Below are positions 55,729 through 64,000 of a stretch of DNA of 64,000 nt, one piece after another. The notes beneath the pieces are model-generated. The model did not search any database and was not told the origin of the DNA. It saw only the letters and a list, made by a program, of their open reading frames with translations. Position 1 is the stretch's first letter, and each line of letters starts with the position of its first letter. The stretch is from Rhizophagus irregularis (Eukaryota; Glomeromycota; Glomeromycetes; Glomerales; Glomeraceae): the NCBI RefSeq assembly GCF_026210795.1, contig NC_089451.1:322501-386500 (forward strand). Reading direction: 5' to 3'. The position numbers and the translations under genes are program-made.

Positions 55729-55743
55729 TATTTGGTGATTATA

Positions 55744-57099
55744 AAGAGATGTGACTATATAAAAAATTTCTTATATTTGTATATCATAATTCCGGCCAAA
55801 AATTAACATAATTTTAGCAGAATTATACTTAAAACTTTATTGTATCATAACTTCGCCAATATTAATCGTAGAGAGATGATCTTACCGCCATTCGATTCGT
55901 CTTGATGAGACGGTTCTAATGGTATAAGATACATCGAAATCCAATCACTAGATCAATTTCCGAAATTAAAAAATATTAAATGGTTTTTAAGTAATAACTC
56001 CGTCAATATTGATCGCAGAGAGATGTGAGCTTACCACCATTCGATTCGTCTCGATGAGGCGATTCCAACGAGCTATAAATCGTCTTTTTACAATCACTAG
56101 GTACTGAGAAATCTAGCAAAATGTTAAATGGCGCAGTAAACGTAAATCAAGAAATATTATAATGCCGATGTTCAACATTTTGTTGAATAACTCGTCAGCC
56201 AGTGATCAGAAAAGGATAAAACTACCACCATTCGATTCGTCTCAGTGAGACGATTCTAACAAGCTATGATACATCTTTGTACGATTATTAGATGCCAAGT
56301 TATTTAATATATTCTTTATATAACTGTGATTATAAACGGTTCTTTTTAATATAAGATTTTTGAGGATAGGTGTGATAGTGACTATAGATAGATTGTGACT
56401 ATATAGGATAAATTTTAATAATAAAGTGTTTTGAACATTCAACTGGTGTGACTATATAGTAGAATGTGACTATAACGGGAGTGACTATAGAGGGAGTTGA
56501 CTGTATATTAGTTATACTTTTTGTCAAAATGACAAAATACTAATTAAATTTATTTTGACAGACGTAATGTATTTTGACAGATGCAATTAATTCATAGTAA
56601 TTTTATAATAAATAGTGAATTGGTCTGTTCGCCAAAATACGATGTAATTAATTAGCGAAGAAGTATAATATTAGTATTATTCAGGGTCCTGCTCATAGTA
56701 AAAAAAATTTTCACCACCTGACTCTTATATATATATTTCTGGATCCTATACTGTCTACTTAGAAAATGAAAAGATTTTAAGAACTACAGGAAAGTTCTAA
56801 GGTAAAGAATAGTTCAGTAATATAGTGGTAATACTATTCAGACTAAAGTTGCTGGGCTAAACTTATTTTAGAATTTGACAAAAGTCTAAACTTTTATTAA
56901 AACAGTTTAAACTATTGACAAAACATTTCAACATTGTCTAAACTCAATAATTGTCTAAACTTTTCAACATATTTATTACTATAATTTTAATATAGTTTTA
57001 ACAGTTATTATATTTTTAATTACTATTAAATAATGTAATTTAATATATATTAAATTAAAATTAAAATGTAGTAGGACAGTTAGATTTTTTCCAATTTTC
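55744..57099. other. Right part of the pogo element and AT-rich DNA
   Basis: 55744-56503 has several TTCGATTCGTCT(C/T)GATGAG repeats, spaced about 120-190 bp, and GTGACTATA words. From 56506 on nothing is recognised apart from the weak inverted match to 46125-46160. Confidence 0.45.
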
Positions 57100-58651
57100 A
57101 AACAGATCCCAATAGAGTACAATTTAAGGAAATTTATCAAAACTCTAATGAATGCTAGAGTGGCAGCAGAATGGTCAATGTTAAAAACCAATGGACATGA
57201 AATACCAATTGCCTGGAATATAACATGAAACTTAATTAATAGATATAAAGGGTTTAATTGTATTTCAGTTAAAAAACACTGGCATTTAATATTTATTATT
57301 AAACTATTTGCTAAACTTCTTCCTATAGGTACTATCCTGTTACAGCAAAAACTAAATATATACAAAGATTTTGTTTGTCCCAGGTGCAATGCTAACAAAG
57401 AAGAAAACAGATATCATTTTATTGAATGTGATGCCAATAAGGATCTATGGCCTATAATTAAAAGTAGAATGCAAGATGTTGTGATTCCTATAATTCAAAA
57501 ATGGAGTAACATACCAGAAAACACACCTAAAGTCATAAGTGAGAAATTAAACCAGATACTAGGATTACAACATGATAACAAAAAATTTATTGATTTTAGC
57601 TTATTAACCTTGGAAGCTAAAATTAACACCAATATTTCCAAAATTTCAAAATAAACATTTGGATTTTCAGAATCAAAAAACATTTTATTCTTGGCTTCAC
57701 TTTTGGACTCCTTTATTATTCACTTTAAAGAACTAATTTGGATACCAAGATGTAATGCTACTATTGCATGGGAAAAGACTAAAAATATTGGAAGAAAAGA
57801 AAAATTAAATGAATCTGAAAATATGGATCGTTACTTCAAATCCTCTCACCAATAGGTTAAACACTTAAAACAGAATAAACAAACTTTAAAGAAGAACAAT
57901 TATTCAGATTTACAGGAAGATCAAATTGCAGTACTTGATGATATTTCAATTGAGTTGGATTCAATATAGTCTGAAAATTCATTAAATGAAAATCACATTA
58001 TATCAAAGTGTTATAGAGTGGGAAAAAAAGCTCAAGATTAGATGAGTTTACTAATTAGTAATAATTGGCACTGGTAAAAAAATGGTCTATCCTACACATA
58101 TCTTACACATATCTTACATATATCGGCATTCAAAATGTGTAAAATCATACACAAATAATACACATATCATATACATATCAGGTACTTATATATATAGTAT
58201 ACCTATCAGGTACCTGATATATGTATGATATATATATTAGTACCCAATATGTGTATGATATATGTATTATTTGTGTATGATTTTCTACATTTTGAGTACC
58301 CAATATGTGTAAGATATGTGTAGGATAAATCATTTTTTTACCAGTGTGGTGGTATAGTTGGGCATATAAGAAAACAAAAAATATTATTAACAATGTTATA
58401 ATAGATTTAATAACAACATAATTAATTTTACTCTGAACTTAAATTCATTAATTGGAAAAAAAAAAAAAAAAAAACCTCAAAATCTTGTAGTTCAAATTAA
58501 TTGGTATAGTATCAACTATTATTTTTCTTTTATTATCTGTATTTTGATGATTGCATCCTGCTGGGTGGATATAGCTCATGATAATTTGTTTGTATGGTAT
58601 ATAAACTTAATATCAATAAAGCATATATAAATCATTAAAAAAAAAAAAAAA
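57100..58651 (+). pseudogene. 5'-truncated LINE 3' end (zinc-binding tail of ORF2) with poly(A)
   Basis: Plus-strand fragments read WHLIFIIKLFAKLLP, then DFVCPRCNANKEENRYHFIEC, the CPxCN-HxxxxC motif found after the RNase H domain in LINE ORF2 proteins. Stops interrupt it (for example TGA near 57226, TAA at 57652). Further on it reads FGFSESKNILFLASLLDSF. The 3' end has AATAAA (58615-58620) and poly(A) at 58637-58651. A CACTG MITE interrupts it. This family is different from the three longer LINEs. Confidence 0.6.
58069..58346. mobile_element. CACTG-ended MITE, 278 bp, TGG duplication
   Basis: The left end is CACTGGTAAAAAAATGGTCT and the right end its complement ending CCAGTG. TGG flanks both sides (58066-58068 and 58347-58349). 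Almost the whole element pairs as one long hairpin made of CATATCTTACACAT-type repeats. CACTG ends with 3-bp duplications fit the CACTA superfamily. Confidence 0.75.
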
Positions 58652-59963
58652 TTAAAATTAAAATTAATATTTTTTATTAAATGTAATTAAGATCTTATAT
58701 AAATTAATATTTTAATATTAAATTTAATTATATATTTAAATTTGCTATTTACTAAATTATATAAATTATATAATTTAACTTTTATTTGCTAAACTATATT
58801 AAATTATATAATATAAATATGGCTAAACTTAATAAAGTTTCAATATTTACTAAACTTTTTGCAGTTTCACATTTTTTTAACTTTTTAGCAAAACAGTTTA
58901 AACAGTTTCAATTTCAATAATTGTTTAAACTGCTAAATTTTGCCCAGTAATTTTAACTCAGATGATGGTGCTTGGTATGAAAACTTTGATTAATACTAGG
59001 AAACGGGAACCGTTGTAAGTCCAGAACGAAAAACTAAAATTTGCCGATTTCATTGGGTGACGATCACGTGGCGGACAGAGAAACTCACGTGATCGATTTT
59101 TTTTTCATAGTGCGTAGACATATATTGTCCTTCGCTTCGCTCCAGACAATTAAAGTATGATTTTTTTTTACCTTAATATCTTTAATAAATGGATATTTTT
59201 AAAGGTATTATTATTGTTTAAATTCTTTTGAAGCTACTCAAAAAGTCATATGAACTCACTCTTATTTGCTAGTATGATATCAACATTTTTGAACCAGAAC
59301 TTTATGGCTATCTGCAGTTGCATTACATTGAAGAATACAATACAATCCCAATTGGTTCAATTAGCCGAAAAGTTCATATTGTGCTGAGATTTGCCAAGAA
59401 AAATCAATTTTTATTGAATAAATACTATATGTTTTAATAAAAAAGATATTAAAGACTGGCAAAGTTATTATTAAACCATAATTTCTTATAAAAACTTCAG
59501 TTTAATATATGAAAAGAAAAAAAAAAATTTTAAAAAAAATCAAAGTTCAGTGAACTTCATTAACTTTGAAAAGTTTAAATAAACTTTAAATAAAGCTTGA
59601 TTTTCAGATATTCCTGCAGATTTTTGCAGATCTTTTACCAGTTTACATTTGCAAATTGCTGAAACTGCTGATTCTTATTTAAAAATTAAAATTTTTACAA
59701 TTCTGAAAATTACCGCAGATTTCATATTTGAAAAATTATAACAATTTACATTATTGAAAGTTGTCACAGATTTTTTACTGAAGAATTACAGCAGTTTGCA
59801 TTTTTATAGATTTATATCAAAATTTTAAAAAAATAATGGTGGTAATCTGCATTTACAGATCACCATTAATTTTCATTAAAAAATTGTGCAAAAATTATAA
59901 AATTGCAGACCTGCACAGATCTGCACCCTAAAAAATTTCCCAGTAAAATTTTTATTAATAGAA
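58652..59963. other. Non-coding AT-rich DNA
   Basis: No gene seen. A short GC-richer patch at 59040-59100 has an inverted GATCACGTG pair. Much of the rest is A and T. Confidence 0.45.
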
Positions 59964-60420
59964 TTATTTGATTACATTAACAAAATTATTAAAATTGATT
60001 TGCTTTGTAGAACAAAAGCGTTCTCTTAAAGCTTCTTTTTTTAATTTTTTTATAAACTTAATATCCTCATTATTTGAACCATAATTTTTTTTCTGATATT
60101 GTAAATATAAGATCACTTTATCGTAACATTCAATAATTTCATTATGAATTATTGTTGGTAGAAATTCCTCTTCAATTTCTTCTTTTTCTTGATTGTTAAG
60201 TTGAACTGCTTTTAAAATTTCATCATTAGAAATTATTTCCGTTATTACCTCAGAATCATCATAAAGAACAAATTTTTTGGCTGTGATAGAATTGTCAAAA
60301 TCAAATTTATTTATTAAGACTTGAACTTCTTCCAACTTTCTTAGGTATTTAAGATCTGCATCAACTTCTTCTAAAACAATTATTGAAGCATCTTTAATTA
60401 CTGAAAGAATGGTATATTTA
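59964..60420 (-). pseudogene. C-terminal tail of a pogo/Tigger transposase
   Basis: The minus strand reads from about 60420 (IIVLEEVDADLKYLRKLEEV) into 123 open codons ending FNNFVNVIK. The acidic linker, the DDSEVITEIISNDEILKAV stretch and the basic end are like the non-catalytic tail of Tigger-type transposases that I recall from Rhizophagus. The DDE core and DNA-binding part are absent upstream. The call rests on recall and no motif is diagnostic. Confidence 0.45.
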
Positions 60421-61578
60421 TAATTTTTGTTAGTGTTTACAATATTTATAATATTACAATTTATAATTTGATAAATATAAGAAGCAATAAAAGTTTAATT
60501 AGAATAACGAAATCAAGTTCAACAAAAGAAAAAAAAACAACTAATAACCAAATTACTACTTGAAAAAATCATAAGAAAGCTAAAAAATAGAATAAGTACT
60601 TTCAGATAATAGCTGGAAAATATGAATAAAAAGAACCTGTAAATCTGTAATATTCAATAAATTTTTCTGGATACTTTCGGATAATATATATATCTGATAA
60701 TATTCCGTTTACATTCATAAAATTACTGAGCAATTTCGGGTAAAATCTGTAGTAATCATTCCGAAAAATGATCAATTTCCGTAGTAAAATCGGATAATAA
60801 AATCGGAAAATTTCTTATAGGGGCATAATGACTTATCAGTAATTCCATAATAATCGAAATCTTCACTACTAAATTTTCTATACAAATTAGGATATTGATC
60901 CAAATAGGATCGGTCATGAGATTCCGATAATATATTTGCCGATGTATTTACCTCAGCCTTAATCTGATCGTTCCCGAAGGAACGGGTTTTAAAATCACAT
61001 GACTGATGATCACTACTAGTATATTTTTATACCATTTCTTTTAACCATTTTCCACCCAAATATTCTGAGATGTTAATATTTCAGATCTACTGCAAAATTC
61101 AGGAGCAAAAATGACAACCAGAATGAAATTATTTTATTGATACATGCTTGAGACAATATCTCGAATTAGTCGAATTACATAATGTTGTATCGGATTGAAC
61201 ATATTTATTTATTGAAATATACATAAATATCTTGATTTTAAAATCAACAAATTCTGATACTAAGTTTTTTATATTGTATATCTGATATGTTGATATGTGA
61301 CATGGTAAGTAACACAATTTCAAATTTCAAATTTATTACAATATTCATACCATATCTATCAAATTATATTAAACCACAAAAATCAAGCAATTTATATTAT
61401 TCATTTTCAGTATTATTGCAGATAATTATCATCGAAGTAACAAGAAAACTTCTAGCACTAGCATCAAAGAAAAATTAAAATTGATTGGAATTTAGTGAAG
61501 ATCCACAAAATATGGCAATGAAACTATATTAAATAAATAAATTCTATCACACAAAAAAAATTTCCTACGGATGTACTT
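60421..61578. other. Non-coding DNA downstream of the YIPF6-like gene
   Basis: AT-rich. A perfect small hairpin CGTTCC-CGAA-GGAACG lies at 60971-60986. No coding features. Confidence 0.5.
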
Positions 61579-62730
61579 TTATAATCCAGTTACAAACACC
61601 ATCCAACCAATAACTGAATAAAATAAGAAGAGAGGATATACAGCTAATGTCCGACGATTTGCTAAATGTGATGCGGAAAGAAAGCTAACAGATGCTAAAA
61701 ATTGAAATTAATTGTTAATAAGTAATTTATTTAAACAAATTCTATATTAAACCTTTTACCATATAGTGACCATCCTAATGCAAGAATCACGAGTGGAATC
61801 CTTATAAAAATATTGCTTGTAAAAATATTTACAAAAGCAATAAGCACCAACGGAAAAATACAGTAACCTAGAGTACAAACACTCTGGAAAAATGAACTGC
61901 ATTTAATAGAAAACCATACTATTAATTTAAATGATTTTAAATAAACATAAATACATATTTAAACATTAACATACACAGCTCCCCCCAATAATTTAGCGTT
62001 TATCGTCACGATAGCAGATCCACACCACACAATAACAAAAACACCGGTAAAAATCGAGATATCTTGTCCTGTTGGTCCATTAAAGCTCAAAATTCTATGA
62101 TAAAAGAAACAAGATTTGTTCTTATATGAATTTTTTTAAAATATGAAAATGTATAAGAACTTACATTGCTAAAGACAAACAAAGGATCAAAGGACCCCAT
62201 AAATCCCCTAATCAAAAATAAATGTTTCTTACTATTAAACTTATAATACAATTACAATAGTTAAATAAATAAACCAATATATACAATCTTTTAATACATC
62301 TCTACGCCCTTTTGGATTAAGAACCTGTTGTAATTTAATTGCCACATTCCTCAAATCACGAAGCTAATATTAAATAACTGGTTAGTCATTCTATGATAAT
62401 TTGTATAATTAAAGTTTCACTTACAATGGTTACTGAGACTGGTTCGTCGAGAGTATCATTAGCATAAGGTCTGGTTTGTTGACCAATTGATCCTGAAACA
62501 GATGTTGAAGTTTGTTCAATATTGATAGTAGTTGTAGTTTTAGGTGTTGGGCTTTTTGCTTTTGTTTGAGATTTATTATCTGTTGAAAGACCAACATCAT
62601 CAGGCTCTATTGTTATATTAGGATCTGCCGAAGAAACATTATCCGAAATTTCGAAAGGATTGATAAATGTATCTTCATTGGTATTATTATGAAGAGGAGA
62701 TTCGCTCTCTGATAGTGGTGAGAGTGGCAT
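61579..62730 (-). CDS. YIPF6: Yip1-family membrane protein, YIPF6-like, six exons
   Basis: Exons at 62730-62425, 62363-62285, 62207-62165, 62094-61975, 61896-61760 and 61694-61579 join to 266 codons plus stop, all with GT-AG introns. The N-terminal ~100 residues are polar and disordered. Then LRDLRNVAIKLQQVLNPKGR and DWDLWGPLILCLSLA match the start of the YIPF6 Yip1 domain. Five hydrophobic segments follow, including FVIVWCGSAIVTINAKLLGG, a LGYCIFPL segment and RTLAVYPLFLFYSVIGW at the end. These proteins sit in Golgi/ER membranes and act with Rab GTPases in vesicle traffic. The reading frame closes exactly over five junctions, which supports the model. It is a host gene and it diverges from MKT1. 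Confidence 0.93.
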
Positions 62731-63112
62731 GATAACTTTCTACATGAAAAATTTAATTACTTAATTAAAAAAAATCCAATATCAGTAATAGTAAAAAAAT
62801 AAAATCGAAAAGTTCGCGATTCATCTTAATTGCAAAAAAAAAGAAAAGGTCTACACTCTAAAACTACGGTAATAGCCTCAAAATACTATTTCACTTGATT
62901 TGGCGAACAAAGACTGTTGAGTCCATTAAAGATTCGTAACTTACAGATATTTACAAAAATCGAAGTAAGGTAGTTCCTCAAAAATTATGCAAAGATGAAT
63001 TTCTACCTTTTATATGCCACTTAGCAAAATTTGATTGGTTCATTATTTAAGCTTTTTTTAACTTTATCACATAATCATTTAGATCAAAACTTGTTCTTTT
63101 AACTTTATTGAA
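62731..63112. promoter_or_regulatory. Shared intergenic promoter region of YIPF6-like and MKT1-like genes
   Basis: 382 bp between two divergent start codons. AT-rich, with no clear TATA box at a fixed distance. Both promoters must lie here. Confidence 0.6.
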
Positions 63113-64000
63113 ATGATTAGACATTTTGAATGTAAGAGTAATTTGTTTCGGTACTTTTGATTAATTAATATCTAATATACATTTGGGTTACTAATTTATT
63201 TATTTTTTAGTTTTTACGGCAGAACGTCGCCTGGTTCAACATAATGCACTCTCAAATTTGAAAGACACTCGTCTTGGAATTGAAGGTACACATTGGCTTA
63301 GGAAACTTTTACAAAATTCAGCGAAAGAGCCTGCGACTGCTGCTTTAGGTGGAATACCAATTGGGTTAAAAGCAGCAATAGAAAAAGAACTTGAATTAAT
63401 AAAGTACGTATTAATATATTTATTTATAAATAAAACTCCATATTCACTTGTTCAAAATTTTTCCGTAGATCATATGGAATTACACCAGTCTTTGTGTTTA
63501 ATGGGCTTAACGTAATTAGAAAAGATAAGCCATTCTCTACGGAAGATACAAGACCCACGAAACGTGCTCAAGCTTGGGATTTTTATGAGAAAGGTTGGGT
63601 GGATTCAGCTTATAGTACTTGGGCAGGATCTGGGTTTATAAATCAACCAGACTTATATTATCTTGTATTCAGTATTTTGAAAGAGAATGACATAGAATTT
63701 ATACGTGCACCTTATTTGGCTTGGGGACAAGTATGTAGGAAACTTTCTAACGCGTTTTTTTAAGTTGGTAGTTATTATATATAATATGAGGTTGTCATAT
63801 TTATGAAGAAACATAACTCATGCGAATTACATATTTTAAAATTCCCTGTGATATCCACAAGTTAGTGTATTTAGAACGTCATCCAAAAGGATTCATCCAT
63901 GCAATATACGGTGGATCAGAATTGTTAATGTATGATGTTGAGAAAGTTATTATAAGCCTGGATTTAGAAGTTTGTGTTATATAAATCTGTTGATCTAATA
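63113..64000 (+). CDS. MKT1: MKT1-like post-transcriptional regulator (5' part, cut by the window end)
   Basis: Exons at 63113-63131, 63211-63403, 63469-63730 and 63862 onwards, in phase throughout. The 19-nt first exon is inferred from the ATG followed by GTAAGAG and the in-phase TTTTTTAG acceptor. The protein begins with the XPG-like N domain: LKDTRLGIEGTHWLRKLL, GITPVFVFNGLNV, AWDFYEKGWVDSAYSTWAGS and RAPYLAWGQ, then LVYLERHPKGFIHAIYGGSE. MKT1 keeps the nuclease fold without nuclease activity, binds Pbp1 and affects translation of certain mRNAs in yeast. The 3' part is outside the window. Confidence 0.9.

Larger units (their letters stand above)
46716..56503. mobile_element. pogo/Tigger-type (Tc1-mariner) element, 9.8 kb with nested insertions
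   Basis: The left end is CAGTCAACTCTCTTTATAGT and the right end its near-complement (ACTATAGAGGGAGTTGACTG). TA lies directly outside each (46714-46715 and 56504-56505), the duplication used by this superfamily. Almost all of its length is inserted DNA: LINE 3 (46770-54769) and the SINE-like repeat (54786-55728). What is left (~54 bp plus ~775 bp) has no transposase, so it was a non-autonomous element. GTGACTATA words repeat near the right end. Confidence 0.85.

Noticed and set aside
57495-57683. Minus-strand frame over the LINE tail
   Set aside because: Shadow of the plus-strand CPRCN-containing LINE remnant.
60971-60986. Hairpin CGTTCC-CGAA-GGAACG as a terminator
   Set aside because: A 6-bp stem in eukaryotic intergenic DNA with no gene ending nearby; could be chance.

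Overview
The window is AT-rich fungal DNA made mostly of nested transposable elements. Short introns, two recognisable fungal housekeeping genes at the right edge, and Gag, Plavaka, pogo and LINE families like those I recall from arbuscular mycorrhizal fungi point to Glomeromycotina, probably a Rhizophagus relative. That assignment is an inference; no rRNA or other marker gene is present.

Layout. 1-2663 is non-coding, with a ~50-bp minisatellite and a 111-bp palindrome. 2669-34140 is one 31.5-kb Maverick/Polinton-type DNA transposon with 519-bp terminal inverted repeats and a 5-bp TCTGT duplication. It sits inside a decayed Plavaka (CACTA-like) transposase gene, parts of which remain on both sides (2513-2668 and 34146-36303). 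The Maverick itself was hit by two tandem copies of a LINE (10712-27059). 36.3-61.5 kb holds an intact hAT transposon (38521-41200), two copies of a ~1-kb SINE-like repeat, several MITEs, a tandem array of intron-like units with micro-exons (44.2-45.6 kb), a 9.8-kb pogo/Tigger-type element (46716-56503) that contains a third LINE, a 5'-truncated LINE end and a pogo transposase tail. 61579-64000 is host DNA: a complete six-exon YIPF6-like membrane protein gene and, divergent from it, the start of an MKT1-like gene.

The Maverick is the main object of interest. It carries a chromodomain integrase, an A32/FtsK-type packaging ATPase, a family-B DNA polymerase with an N-terminal OTU-like segment, an SF3/D5-type helicase, a DUF5679-like zinc protein, a NPxTGR-motif protein, an F-box protein and an IQ-motif/zinc protein. 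I find no double-jelly-roll capsid gene. In the usual place of the structural genes there is a retroelement-like block (coiled coil, Gag capsid, retropepsin) with no reverse transcriptase and no LTRs. Its Gag-to-protease junction carries an A AAA AAG slippery site directly before the Gag stop. The block is packed flush against the integrase (14 bp between ends) and the ATPase (31 bp between starts), so it looks like part of the element and not a later insertion. At least five Maverick genes, plus both TIRs, share a TTGAAGAT-type motif upstream of their start codons, which looks like an element-specific promoter.

This copy of the Maverick is decaying: gag, integrase, helicase and two small genes carry stops or frameshifts. 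Several frameshifts lie in homopolymers, so some could be assembly errors, but the nonsense changes (mostly of the CGA to TGA kind) look like real C-to-T decay.
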